This document shows positions 55,976 to 64,000 of a stretch of DNA of 64,000 nucleotides, piece after piece. The DNA comes from Acidovorax sp. 107 (lineage in GTDB: Bacteria; Pseudomonadota; Gammaproteobacteria; Burkholderiales; Burkholderiaceae_C): positions 3,304,001 to 3,368,000 of the forward strand of contig NZ_QBTZ01000001.1 in the NCBI RefSeq assembly GCF_003058055.1, read 5' to 3'. The position numbers were made by a program, and so were the translations under genes. Each line of letters begins with the position of its first letter. Within the stretch, counting starts at the first letter, position 1. The notes below the pieces were generated by a model. It had not been told where the DNA came from. It saw only the letters and a list, made by a program, of their open reading frames with translations, and ran no database searches.

Positions 55976-56542
55976 TCAGCTCGCAGCGGGCGTAGCAAAG
56001 AAGCGGCTGGCCGCCTCCACCGCCTGCGCGTCGGCCTGCACGGCGCCCGGGGGGCCGCCCTTGCCCCACAGCGCACCGCCCCAGGTCATGGACAGGAACT
56101 GCGCACACAGCGCCACCGAATCGATCATGGGCTGGGCCTTGGTGCGGTCGCCGCTGGTGGTGATGAGCGACAGGGTCTTGCGGCCCATGGCGTCCTTGAA
56201 GTCCAGGCCCGGCACGCGCATCCAGGCGCTCCAGTGGTCAAGGTAGGTCTTGAGCGGCGAGGGGATGCTGTACCAGTACACCGGCGCCACCCAAACGATG
56301 TGGCTGGCGGCCAGCGTGGCGTCCAGCAGGGTTTTCATGTCGCCCTCAGGCGGTGCGTAGGTGCCGGTGGTGTGGCGCTGGTCCACAAAGGGCGGCAACT
56401 GCATGCGCGCCAAGTGGTGCCAGGTTTGCTCCGTGCCCGCAGGCAGGGCGGCAGCGGCCTGCCGCGCCAGCCATTCGGTGTTGCCGAGGTGGCCGGGTTC
56501 GCGGGTGGAGGTGGTGAGGAAGAGGTAATGGGGTGCAGACAT
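55976..56542 (-). CDS. NAD(P)H-dependent flavodoxin-like oxidoreductase
   Basis: The 188-residue protein is a flavodoxin-fold NAD(P)H reductase: FLTTSTREPGHLGNTEWLAR is the phosphate-binding loop for FMN and WVAPVYWYSIPSPLKTYLDHW and TTSGDRT are typical. It could reduce quinones or azo compounds. The ATG at 56542 is chosen, though an ATG three codons earlier (56551) is equally plausible. Confidence 0.8.
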   Translation of the reverse strand: MSAPHYLFLTTSTREPGHLGNTEWLARQAAAALPAGTEQTWHHLARMQLPPFVDQRHTTGTYAPPEGDMKTLLDATLAASHIVWVAPVYWYSIPSPLKTYLDHWSAWMRVPGLDFKDAMGRKTLSLITTSGDRTKAQPMIDSVALCAQFLSMTWGGALWGKGGPPGAVQADAQAVEAASRFFATPAAS

Positions 56543-56599
56543 GGCCGGCATCGTAGCGGCACCGGCCCGTGTCTGCAGGCGCGCTGTGGGCGCCGCCTA

Positions 56600-57937
56600 T
56601 CAGGCCGCGACTACGGTGCGCGGCGCGCGCACGGCTTCGGCCCCCAGAAAGCCGAAGTTCATCGCAGGCTGCTCGCCGCTGATCAGCTCGGCCAGGGCCT
56701 TGCCCGAGCCCGCACCGTGCGTCCAGCCCAGTGTGCCGTGGCCCGCGTTCACCCAGAGCTTGCCCACGCGGGTGCGGCCGATGAACGGGATGTTGGTGGG
56801 CGTGGCGGGGCGCAGGCCGGTCCAGTACTGCGGGTTGCCGCCTTCCTCGGGCGTGCGGGTGTCGCACACGCCGGGAAGGATGGCCTCAATGCGGCGCGAG
56901 AGCATGTGGCAGCGGGCGCGGGCCAGCGAGCTGTCGAGGGTCAGGTCCCAGCCATTCAGTTCGATGGTGCCCGCCACGCGCAGGAAGTTGCCCAGGCGGC
57001 TCATGGCGATCTTCTTGCCGTCGTCAATGGTGGAGACCATGGGCGCACCCTCGGGCTTGAGCAGCGGGAAGGTCGCGCTGTAGCCCTTGCCGGGGTAGAT
57101 CGGCAGGTCCACGCCCACGCTGCGCAGCAGCGGCGCGCTGTACGAGCCACAGGCCACCACAATGGCGTCCGCCTTCAATATGAAGTCTTTTTTGCCGCTT
57201 GCGCTAGTGGAATTTGGCATGACTGCTACTGAATCAATAGCATTGCCAATCTTGTTCAGCCGCAGCACATCGTGGCCGTACAGGAACTGCACGCCCCGTG
57301 CCGCGCAGCGGCGGGCCAGTTCTTGGGTGAAAGCCCGTGCATCGCCGCTCTCGTCAGTGCTGGTGTAGGTGCCGCCGGTGATCTTGTCGCCGTAGGCCTT
57401 GAAGGCCGGTTCGATCTTGAGCAGCTCGTCGCGGCTCACCAGGCGGCGCTGCACGCCGTGCTTGCGCATCAGCTCCACAGCATGGCCTGCGGCGTCGAAC
57501 GATTTCTGGTCGGTGTAGAAGTGGGCAATGCCGCGTTCGAGCCGGTTGTATTCGATGCCGGTGGTTTTCACCAGGTCCTTCAGCGCGGCATGGCTGTAGG
57601 CGCCCAGCGCCACAATCTGCTGCACATTGCGCTCGAAGGCCGCATCGTTGCACTGCGCCAGGAACTGCAGGCCCCAGCGCCATTGCTGCCAGTCCATCTG
57701 CGGGCGAAACAGCAGCGGCGCTTCCTTGTCGAACATCCACTTGAGCGCCTTGAGCGGCGCCTCGCGGTTGGCCCAGGGCTCGCAGTAGCTCACCGAGATC
57801 TGCGCCGCGTTGGCAAAACTGGTTTCGAGTGCTGCATCGGGCTGGCGGTCGATCACGATGACTTCGTGACCGCGTTCCAGCAGGTGCCACGCTGTGCTGA
57901 TGCCGATGATGCCGGCGCCGAGAACAATGGTTTTCAT
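56600..57937 (-). CDS. dadA: D-amino acid dehydrogenase
   Basis: The 445-residue FAD enzyme oxidises D-amino acids to 2-oxo acids with electrons passed to the quinone pool. GAGIIG at 7-12 binds FAD, DRQPDAALETSFANAAQIS and the C-terminal PQYWTGLRPATPTNIPFIGR and GHGTLGWTHGAGSG are typical of DadA. The stretch around residues 230-252 (AIDSVAVMPNSTSASGKK) coincides with an island-like DNA segment. It is divergent from an ArgP-like regulator, which is its likely controller. Confidence 0.93.
   Translation of the reverse strand: MKTIVLGAGIIGISTAWHLLERGHEVIVIDRQPDAALETSFANAAQISVSYCEPWANREAPLKALKWMFDKEAPLLFRPQMDWQQWRWGLQFLAQCNDAAFERNVQQIVALGAYSHAALKDLVKTTGIEYNRLERGIAHFYTDQKSFDAAGHAVELMRKHGVQRRLVSRDELLKIEPAFKAYGDKITGGTYTSTDESGDARAFTQELARRCAARGVQFLYGHDVLRLNKIGNAIDSVAVMPNSTSASGKKDFILKADAIVVACGSYSAPLLRSVGVDLPIYPGKGYSATFPLLKPEGAPMVSTIDDGKKIAMSRLGNFLRVAGTIELNGWDLTLDSSLARARCHMLSRRIEAILPGVCDTRTPEEGGNPQYWTGLRPATPTNIPFIGRTRVGKLWVNAGHGTLGWTHGAGSGKALAELISGEQPAMNFGFLGAEAVRAPRTVVAA
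57180..57247 (-). repeat. AT-rich dispersed island, copy 9, inside a coding region
   Basis: On the minus strand GCTATTGATTCAGTAGC is followed by CACTAGCGC and GGCAAAAAAG, as in the intergenic islands; it is in frame in dadA. Confidence 0.5.
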
Positions 57938-58113
57938 ATGCGGAATGCCTTGTGAGCCTTTGCGTGCCACACGCCCCAGTGCGGGACACGATGGGGCGGA
58001 GTGTGCGCGACATTGCATTCAACTAAAAGCAAAATTAAACTTACTCCAAAAACATCAGCGCACCTAATGAATAGCGCTGCGGAGACAACCCTCTTTTGTT
58101 CGAGTTCGAGACC

Positions 58114-59025
58114 ATGAGCACCTACGATCCCGCCGCCCTGGAATGCCTTGCCGCCATCGTTGAAGAGGGCGGCTTCGAGCGCGCTGCGCAGCGCCTCAAT
58201 GTCACGCAGTCGGCCGTCTCGCAGCGCCTGCGTGCGCTGGAGGCGCAGGTGGGCTCGGTGCTCATCGTGCGCAGCCGCCCGCTGCGGCCCACGTCGGCCG
58301 GGCAGCTGCTGCTCAAGCACACCAAGCAGATGCGCCTGCTGCGCGCCGACCTGGAGCGCGACCTGCAGGAGCTGGCGCCCAGTGCGCCAGGGGGCTCGCG
58401 CGAGGACGAGCGCATCTCGATCGCCATCAACGCCGACAGCATCGCCACCTGGGCCATGGGCGCGCTGCACGACCTGGTGCGCCAGCGCCTGCCGCTCGAA
58501 ATCATCGTGGACGACCAAGACTTCACGCAGGAATGGCTGCGCTCGGGCCAGGTGCTGGGCTGCGTGACCACGCTCAAGCAGGCGCTGCGTGGCTGCAAGA
58601 TGGTGCCGCTGGGGGCCATGCCCTATGTGGCGGTAGCGTCGGCCAGTTACGCACAGCAGTACCTGCCGCAGGGGCTGACGCCCCACAACTTCCGCGATGT
58701 GTCGTTTTTGTCGTTCAACCGCAAGGACGACATGGCGGCCGAGTTTGTGGCCCGTGCGTTCGGGCTCAAGCGCGTGGCGCTCAACCACCTGTTTGTGCCG
58801 GGCTCCGAGGCGCAGATGCGCGCGGTGGCCGCTGGCTGGGCCGTGGGGGTGATGCCCGAGCTGATGGCGCGGCAGGCGCTGGCCGACGGCAGCATGGTGG
58901 ACCTGGCCCCCGGCCGGTCGCTGCCGATCCAGCTGTACTGGCATTGCTGGAACCTGGAGTCCGAGCTGCTGGATGCGTTGTCGTCGGCACTGACGAGCGC
59001 TGCAGCCCAGGCGCTGGTGTCCTAA
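58114..59025 (+). CDS. LysR family regulator, ArgP/IciA type
   Basis: The 303-residue protein is a LysR regulator of the ArgP branch: YDPAALECLAAIVEEGGFERAAQRL begins the helix-turn-helix and TQSAVSQRLRALEAQVGSVLIVRSRP follows. ArgP-like regulators respond to arginine or lysine. It lies next to dadA, 176 nt apart and divergent, so D-amino acid catabolism is the likely target. The ATG at 58114 is chosen over an in-frame TTG at 58096. Confidence 0.85.
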   Translation: MSTYDPAALECLAAIVEEGGFERAAQRLNVTQSAVSQRLRALEAQVGSVLIVRSRPLRPTSAGQLLLKHTKQMRLLRADLERDLQELAPSAPGGSREDERISIAINADSIATWAMGALHDLVRQRLPLEIIVDDQDFTQEWLRSGQVLGCVTTLKQALRGCKMVPLGAMPYVAVASASYAQQYLPQGLTPHNFRDVSFLSFNRKDDMAAEFVARAFGLKRVALNHLFVPGSEAQMRAVAAGWAVGVMPELMARQALADGSMVDLAPGRSLPIQLYWHCWNLESELLDALSSALTSAAAQALVS

Positions 59026-59108
59026 GAACCTGTTCAAAGGCCGTCTGGCTGTGCCCCTGCGGCGGGGTGCGCGGCACGTTTTGTGCTGTCAAAAACGTGA
59101 ACGACGTA

Positions 59109-59121
59109 GTTGCATTGCAAC
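59109..59121. promoter_or_regulatory. Possible TetR operator
   Basis: GTTGCATTGCAAC is a perfect palindrome (6-bp arms, one base between), and TGCAATG recurs at 59142-59148. It lies upstream of the TetR gene. Confidence 0.4.
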
Positions 59122-59154
59122 TTCGTCATTTATTTTTTTACTGCAATGTATAAA

Positions 59155-59778
59155 ATGGACGCCATGCAAACGCCGCAACCCAAAGTTTCGTTCAAGGAGC
59201 AGATGCACCAGGCCCGCGAGGATGCCATCCTCCAGTCCGCCTGCCGCCTGCTGGGTGAAAAGGCCTTCGACGCCATGACCATGGACGACGTGGCCAACGC
59301 CGTCGGCATCGCCAAGGCCAGCCTGTACAAGCATTTCTGCAGCAAGGAAGAGCTGTGCAGTGCCGCCATGGTGCAGATTCTGGGGCGGGTGCAGACCTAC
59401 CTGGCGGGCCTGCCCGCGGACATGCCGCCGCTGGAGAAGCTGCATGCGCTGGTGCGCTGGTCGCTGGAACGTCTGCTGACCAACGAGATGCCCCTGCTGC
59501 CCAGCCGCAACTCCACGCTGCGTGCCGTGCTCATGGCCAACAAGGACTATCTGAACGGGCTGGTGGCAGTGAGCGACCAGATCGGGGAGTGGATCACCCA
59601 GGCCCAGGCCCAGGGGGTGATCAGCCCCACGCTGCCGCCGCTGGTGGTGCTCTACACGCTGTATGCGCGCGCCTGCGACCCGGTAGTGAGCTTCCTCAAG
59701 GAAGGCGGGCAGTATTCGGACGCCGAAATCGTGGACCTGGTGGTGCGCACCTGTTTTGACGGGCTGGCAGCGCGTTGA
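59155..59778 (+). CDS. TetR/AcrR family transcriptional regulator
   Basis: The roughly 207-residue protein has a TetR helix-turn-helix (AFDAMTMDDVANAVGIAKASLYKHFCSKEEL) and a helical ligand domain. Start codons at 59146, 59155 and 59164 are all possible and none has a good ribosome-binding site; I use 59155. It faces the fasciclin genes across a bidirectional terminator, so its target is not clear from position. Confidence 0.85.
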   Translation: MDAMQTPQPKVSFKEQMHQAREDAILQSACRLLGEKAFDAMTMDDVANAVGIAKASLYKHFCSKEELCSAAMVQILGRVQTYLAGLPADMPPLEKLHALVRWSLERLLTNEMPLLPSRNSTLRAVLMANKDYLNGLVAVSDQIGEWITQAQAQGVISPTLPPLVVLYTLYARACDPVVSFLKEGGQYSDAEIVDLVVRTCFDGLAAR

Positions 59779-59805
59779 CTGGGCGGCCCAATCAACCGCA
59801 CCCAT

Positions 59806-59833
59806 AAAAAAAGCCCGGCGTGCCGGGCTTTTT
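59806..59833. terminator. Bidirectional rho-independent terminator
   Basis: AAGCCCGGC (59811-59819) pairs with GCCGGGCTT (59822-59830) around GT, with five more A on the left and TTT on the right. It serves the TetR gene and the fasciclin lipoprotein gene. Confidence 0.9.
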
Positions 59834-59881
59834 GCTGTGTGGGTGCTGCGCCGGTGGGGGCGCGCAGCACCTGGGATCCTG

Positions 59882-60820
59882 TCACTTCGGCAGGATCACC
59901 TTGTCCACCACGTGGATCACGCCATTCTTGGTGAATACGTCGGTAGCCACGATGTTGCTGGTGCGCATGTTCTGGTCGGTGATCACCAAGCTGGAGTTGA
60001 TGGTGAAGGTCTGGCCCTGCACGGTGGTGATGGCGGTGTTCACGGGCACTTCGGCCTTGAGCACGCGCGCGGGCACCACGTGGTAGGTCAGTACCTGGGT
60101 CAGCAACGTCTTGTTGGCCAGCAGCGCGTCCTTGGTCACGCCCAGCTCGGTCAGCAGCGCTGCAAACGCCGCGTTGGTAGGAGCAAACACGGTGAAGGGA
60201 CCAGCGCCTTGCAGTGTGCTCACCAGCCCGGCAGCCACTACGGCCTCGACGAGGATGCTGAAGTCGGGCAGCGCCGAGGCGGTGGCCACGATGTCCTTGT
60301 CGGCGGGCAGCAGCACCTTGTCCACCAGATGCACCACGCCGTTGCTGGCCTGGATGTCGGTGCTGGTGATGGTGCTCACGCGATTGCGGCCGTCGGTGAT
60401 CTTCAGGCCGTTGTTCGACTCGATCTTGAAGAAGCCGCCCGACACCGGCGTGATCGCCTTGCCCAAGGGCACATCGGCCCGCATCACCTTGCTGCCCAGC
60501 ACGTGGTAGGTGAGCACGGCAGTCAGCAGGGGCTTGTTGGCCAGCAGCGCTTCCTTGGTCACACCCAGTTCGGTCAGCAACGCGGCAAACGCTGCGTTGG
60601 TGGGTGCGAACACGGTGAGCGTGCCCGTGCTCAGCGTGGGCGCGAGGCCCGCAGCGACCACGGCTTCGACCAGGATGCTCAGCTCGGGGGTGTTTTGGGC
60701 CAGCTCGACGATGTTGCGCTGGGGCTCGTCGTCTCCGCCCCCACAGGCTTGCAGCAGGGTGGCGCTGGCGCCCAGGGCGGCAGCCATCAGGACGGTGCGG
60801 CGATTGAATACGGTGTTCAT
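59882..60820 (-). CDS. Fasciclin lipoprotein with two FAS1 domains
   Basis: The 312-residue protein has a lipoprotein signal (LLQACGGG lipobox, Cys26). Two FAS1 domains follow, about residues 37-170 and 175-312, each with the core TVFAPTNAAFAALLTELGVTK and the ending VVHLVDKVLLP or VIHVVDKVILP. FAS1 domains mediate adhesion. The halves are so alike that an internal duplication is likely. A GAGGAG site precedes the ATG. It lies just downstream of the single-domain fasciclin gene. Confidence 0.9.
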   Translation of the reverse strand: MNTVFNRRTVLMAAALGASATLLQACGGGDDEPQRNIVELAQNTPELSILVEAVVAAGLAPTLSTGTLTVFAPTNAAFAALLTELGVTKEALLANKPLLTAVLTYHVLGSKVMRADVPLGKAITPVSGGFFKIESNNGLKITDGRNRVSTITSTDIQASNGVVHLVDKVLLPADKDIVATASALPDFSILVEAVVAAGLVSTLQGAGPFTVFAPTNAAFAALLTELGVTKDALLANKTLLTQVLTYHVVPARVLKAEVPVNTAITTVQGQTFTINSSLVITDQNMRTSNIVATDVFTKNGVIHVVDKVILPK

Positions 60821-60875
60821 GGCGGCTTCTCCTCGTGAATGGATGGTGGGTGAAAAGAGCGGTGGTGCCGGTGGC

Positions 60876-61331
60876 TTACTTGGGCATCAGCACCGTGTCG
60901 ATCGCATGGATCACGCCGTTGCTGGCGGCCACGTCGGTGGCAATGACCTTGGACTGGTCGACCATCACGCCCATGCTCGTGCTCACTGTGAGTTCCTGGC
61001 CTTGCACGGTCTTGACCTTGCCGGCCTTCACGTCGCTGGCCATGACCTTGCCGGGCACCACGTGGTAGGTCAGCACCTTGGTCAATGCGGCCTTGTCGGC
61101 CAGCAGGCCGTCCAGCGTGGCCTTGGGGATCTTGGCGAACGCTTCGTCGGTAGGGGCAAACACCGTGAACGGGCCGGGGCCCTTGAGGGTGTCCACCAGA
61201 CCGGCGGCCTGCACGGCGGCCACCAGGGTCTTGAAGTTGCCCGCCTTCACGGCGGTATCGACGATGTCTTGCGCCATGGTGCTGAAGGTGGCGCCTGCGG
61301 TCAGAGCGAGTGCAATCAGGGTCTTCTTCAT
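60876..61331 (-). CDS. Secreted fasciclin (single FAS1 domain)
   Basis: The 151-residue protein has a signal peptide ([21 protein letters not shown]) and one FAS1 domain: [36 protein letters not shown] and [14 protein letters not shown]. The start at 61331 follows GAGAGGAA. It probably shares a promoter with the two-domain lipoprotein gene 55 nt downstream. The role may be adhesion or stress-related. Confidence 0.92.
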   Translation of the reverse strand: MKKTLIALALTAGATFSTMAQDIVDTAVKAGNFKTLVAAVQAAGLVDTLKGPGPFTVFAPTDEAFAKIPKATLDGLLADKAALTKVLTYHVVPGKVMASDVKAGKVKTVQGQELTVSTSMGVMVDQSKVIATDVAASNGVIHAIDTVLMPK

Positions 61332-61454
61332 GGGTCGTTCCTCTCGGTTTCGATGGAATTGACACGCCAAGATGGGCGTGGCGCGAATGTATAACCATTT
61401 GGTACAAAAGTAAACTTATTGGTTATTCAATAACCACTTAGTCGTAACGAGATG

Positions 61455-61482
61455 AAAAAAAGCCCTGCAAGGCAGGGCTTTT
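61455..61482. terminator. Terminator of the universal stress protein gene
   Basis: AAAAGCCCTGC (61458-61468) pairs with GCAGGGCTTTT (61472-61482) around AAG. On the minus strand it ends in a run of seven T. Confidence 0.85.
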
Positions 61483-61519
61483 GGATGGTGTTGCGCGGTT
61501 GCGCAGCGGAGCTGGACGT

Positions 61520-61942
61520 TCAGCGAACGATCAGCAGCGGCACCTTGCTGTGCGCCAGCACCTGGGTGGTCACCGAGCCCATCACCAGCGTGGCGATGGC
61601 GCCATGGCCGTGCGAACCCATGACCAGCAGGTCGAACTTGCCGGTGTCTGCCACCTTGGCGATGGTTTCGCCCACCGTGCCGACCTTGACGCTGCGCTTG
61701 GCATCCACGCCGTGGCGGCCCAGGAACTTGCACACAGGGGCGAGGATTTTTTCGGCTTCTTCGGCGTGGTAGTTGTCCACCACTTCCTTGCCCAGCGCGG
61801 CGCGGGCGCGGGGAGGCAGCGGGGCCTGCACCGTCAGTACGGTGTAGGTGTGGGTGCCGCCCAGCAGTTCTTCGTGGGTGGCCAGGTAGGCCAGCATTTT
61901 CTTGGTGTAGGCGCTGCCATCGACAGCAAGCAGGATATTCAT
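61520..61942 (-). CDS. Universal stress protein UspA family
   Basis: The 140-residue protein has the UspA fold: MNILLAVDGSAYTKKM at the start and the ATP-binding motif GSHGHGAIATLVMGS, matching G-x2-G-x9-G-S/T. It is a typical single-domain stress protein. It is monocistronic and ends at the terminator at 61455-61482. Confidence 0.92.
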   Translation of the reverse strand: MNILLAVDGSAYTKKMLAYLATHEELLGGTHTYTVLTVQAPLPPRARAALGKEVVDNYHAEEAEKILAPVCKFLGRHGVDAKRSVKVGTVGETIAKVADTGKFDLLVMGSHGHGAIATLVMGSVTTQVLAHSKVPLLIVR

Positions 61943-62055
61943 GGTGTTCTCCGAAAAGGGATGGGGCAGACTACTCTGCGCGGGTGCCTGTTGTCTTGAC
62001 CTGGGTCATGTTGTTCTGTTCGGCGCGTGGCGGATTCGTACGAACCGCATGCTGA

Positions 62056-62901
62056 TCATACGGTGACCACGCAGCGCGGCTGAAACGCTGCCTGCTCGCC
62101 CTTGCGTGCGTAACCCAGCGGGTTGGCCACCACCCGGCACTGCCAGGGCGATCCGTCGCTGCGCTGACCCTGCGCGGTGTAGTCGCTGGGCGCATGCAGG
62201 TGGCCATGCAGCCACAGCGGGGTGTGCATCAGCAGGTCGTCCAGTGCGTTGCAAAACCCTGCTGTGCCGGGCACCAGGCCGTAGCGGGGGTCGGCGCTGC
62301 GCAGGCTGGGTGCAAAGTGGGTGACGACCACGGTGGGGCCGTCAAACGGCTGCTGCAGCACATCGCGCAGCCACTGCTGGCAGACCAGCGCCTGCTCGCG
62401 CATGGGCTCGGCCAGAAACGGCTCTGTGTGGCGCGTGCCACCGGTCTTGCGCAGGTAGAAGTTGGCCGCGCGAAAGGCCTTGTCCCGCAGCTTGAGCCGG
62501 CGCGTGAGGTCGGTCGTGCCCTCATGGTCGGCCAGTGCGTCGAAATCGCTCCACAGCGTCGTGCCCACAAAACGCACGCCTTGCAGCACCAGGGCTTCAC
62601 GCTCCAGCCACGCAATGCCCAGGCGCTCGCAGGTCTGGCGCAGGCGCAGGTGCGCGGCATCGAAGTCCTGGGCGTCGTACTCATGGTTGCCGGGCACAAA
62701 CAGCACAGGGGTCGGCCAGCCCCCATGCTGGGGCAGCGGCGAAAACCGGGCCAGGCCGAAGTCGTCGTCGCCCAGCTGGGAGCCTTGCTGGTAGGAGCCC
62801 ACATCCCCCGCCAGCACCAGCACATCGGCGCCGGGGGCGGGTTCGGGCACAAAGTGCGGGTGAGCCTCCAGGTGGAGGTCAGAGAGAAGCTGGATATTCA
62901 T
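62056..62901 (-). CDS. Metallophosphoesterase
   Basis: The 281-residue protein has the metallophosphoesterase set: SDLHLE at 7-12, LAGDVGSY, VPGNHEYD, VVTHFAPS and HGHLHAPSDY. The ATG at 62901 gives the normal start at the first beta strand. It lies 26 nt downstream of a LysR gene on the same strand. The substrate is unknown. Confidence 0.88.
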   Translation of the reverse strand: MNIQLLSDLHLEAHPHFVPEPAPGADVLVLAGDVGSYQQGSQLGDDDFGLARFSPLPQHGGWPTPVLFVPGNHEYDAQDFDAAHLRLRQTCERLGIAWLEREALVLQGVRFVGTTLWSDFDALADHEGTTDLTRRLKLRDKAFRAANFYLRKTGGTRHTEPFLAEPMREQALVCQQWLRDVLQQPFDGPTVVVTHFAPSLRSADPRYGLVPGTAGFCNALDDLLMHTPLWLHGHLHAPSDYTAQGQRSDGSPWQCRVVANPLGYARKGEQAAFQPRCVVTV

Positions 62902-62927
62902 CAGACTGGAGGGCAGATGGGTGCAGT

Positions 62928-63905
62928 CTACGGCGTGCCGTGCAGGTCCTTCCCAGGGAAGGTGCGCCGCGCTGACCGCGCAAGGGCCTGCAGCAGCCAG
63001 GTCATCGCGGCCTGCTGGGGGCCGCGGCGGCGCCACAGGGCGTCTACGTGTACGGCGGGAACGTCCAGCGGCAGGGCCCGTTGCACCAGGGCGTCGGCAA
63101 TGCCGGTCACCGGCACAAAGTGGCGTGGCAGCACGGTCAGCAGGTCCGAGCCCGACACCACCCGCCCCGCCGTGAAGAACTGGTTGACCGTGATCACCAC
63201 CTTGCGCTCGCGGCCCAGCGACGCCAGGGCTTCGTCGATGAAGCCAAAAGGGCGACCCGAGAAACTCACCAGCATGTGCCGCGCTGCGCAGTAGGTGTCC
63301 AGCGTCAGCGGGGCGTCGGCCAAAGGGTGGCCCTGGCGCATCACACACACGTATTCGCCGTCGTACAGCCGGCGGCTTTCAAAGGCCACTACGCCGCCTG
63401 ATTGCGCCCGCGCGGTGAGGTCGGCCAGCGCTGCGGGAAAGTAGCCCACGGCCATGTCGGCCGCCTCTTCTTCCAGCAGGCGCCGGGGGTCGCGCGTGGT
63501 GAGTGGCAGCACGCGGATGGAGATGCCAGGGGCTTCGCGCTCGATGATTTCCACCAGGGCGGGCACCAGCGTCGCCGCCGTGGCATCGGCCATGGCCAGC
63601 ACAAAGGTGGACTCCGCCGTTGCCGGGTCAAAGTGACCGGGCGCCAGGGACTCCTGCAAATGGGCCAGAGCCTCGCGCACCGGCGGCCACAGGGCCAGTG
63701 CGCGTGGCGTGGGCTCCACGCCCTGGCCACTGCGCACCACCAGTTCATCCCCCACTACATCCCGCAGGCGCCGCATGGCGTTGCTGACGGCCGGCTGGGT
63801 GATGGAGAGCTTGTGCGCGGCCCGGGTGAGGCTGCGCTCGGCCATCACCTCGTCAAAGACGCGCAGCAGGTTCAGGTCCAGGGAGCGGAAGTTCAAAGGA
63901 GTCAT
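62928..63905 (-). CDS. LysR family transcriptional regulator (NahR/NodD-like)
   Basis: The 325-residue protein has the LysR helix-turn-helix (RSLTRAAHKLSITQPAVSNAMRRLRDVVGDELVVRS), whose pattern is that of the NahR/NodD branch that responds to aromatic compounds. A clear LysR box lies upstream at 63921-63943, so it probably controls itself and a divergent gene beyond the window edge. Confidence 0.9.
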   Translation of the reverse strand: MTPLNFRSLDLNLLRVFDEVMAERSLTRAAHKLSITQPAVSNAMRRLRDVVGDELVVRSGQGVEPTPRALALWPPVREALAHLQESLAPGHFDPATAESTFVLAMADATAATLVPALVEIIEREAPGISIRVLPLTTRDPRRLLEEEAADMAVGYFPAALADLTARAQSGGVVAFESRRLYDGEYVCVMRQGHPLADAPLTLDTYCAARHMLVSFSGRPFGFIDEALASLGRERKVVITVNQFFTAGRVVSGSDLLTVLPRHFVPVTGIADALVQRALPLDVPAVHVDALWRRRGPQQAAMTWLLQALARSARRTFPGKDLHGTP

Positions 63906-63920
63906 GGTCGCCCCAACAGC

Positions 63921-63943
63921 ATATTCATCACAAACATGAATAT
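63921..63943. promoter_or_regulatory. LysR operator
   Basis: ATATTCAT (63921-63928) and ATGAATAT (63936-63943) are exact inverted arms with a 7-base spacer, containing the T-N11-A LysR box. It is 15 nt upstream of the LysR start. Confidence 0.7.
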
Positions 63944-63976
63944 CAATGATTCAAAATATAAACTTGAACATGCAAA

Positions 63977-63986
63977 GGGTAAACCC
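63977..63986. promoter_or_regulatory. GGGTWAWCCC palindrome, site D
   Basis: GGGTAAACCC lies in the divergent region near the window edge and matches sites A, B and C. Confidence 0.45.
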
Positions 63987-64000
63987 TAATATCACCCCAT

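Overview
The window is a GC-rich, gene-dense stretch of a bacterial chromosome. A monomeric NADP isocitrate dehydrogenase, several Bug/TctC-type periplasmic binding proteins, the gene order minC-minD-minE, many LysR/TetR/GntR regulators and dispersed AT-rich 'GCTAT...ATAGC' islands together suggest a betaproteobacterium of the Comamonadaceae (Acidovorax-like). That assignment is inference from style and family content; no marker RNA gene is present. I see no rRNA, tRNA, CRISPR array, prophage or insertion sequence.

Layout. 1-3000: end of an alpha/beta hydrolase gene and icd, converging on a shared terminator. 3243-9464: a minus-strand operon for the ligase-associated DNA repair module (exonuclease, ATP-dependent DNA ligase, Lhr-type helicase, PdeM phosphoesterase), with the first three genes joined by ATGA overlaps. 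9779-17700: a BON-domain secreted protein, a family 5 solute-binding protein split by an in-frame amber codon, an ArsR-type regulator with a YnfA membrane protein divergent from two small dimeric alpha-beta barrel proteins, a phosphoesterase, a HEAT-repeat protein and a D-lactate-dehydrogenase-like flavoprotein. 17869-26335: TetR, Bug protein, carboxylesterase, two small membrane proteins, then a complete GntR-controlled amino-acid ABC importer. 26467-33552: two divergent EF-hand proteins with related leaders, cobalamin adenosyltransferase, a thioesterase, a 167-bp palindromic repeat, a branched-chain-type binding protein, a succinyl-CoA:acetate CoA-transferase-like enzyme and a uracil/xanthine permease. 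33686-44781: zinc-ribbon protein, methyltransferase, UbiH-like monooxygenase, an alpha/beta hydrolase and a 37-residue membrane peptide under a TetR regulator with two matching operators, acetoacetyl-CoA synthetase, a Bug protein and an acyl-CoA synthetase. 45054-55973: pssA, PhzF, LysR, EamA transporter, minCDE, a FUSC membrane protein, MOSC and flavin reductase proteins, a hydrolase lacking its serine nucleophile and a YdcF protein. 55976-64000: NAD(P)H oxidoreductase, dadA with a divergent ArgP-like regulator, TetR, two fasciclin proteins, a universal stress protein, a phosphoesterase and a LysR regulator with a clear operator at the window edge.

Functionally this is mostly core metabolism, transport of organic and amino acids, acyl-CoA chemistry and cell-division placement. 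The most informative signals are outside the genes: paired TetR operators, a recurrent GGGTWAWCCC palindrome in front of unrelated genes, AT-rich islands at gene ends (two inside reading frames), and hairpins over ribosome-binding regions in the ABC operon.
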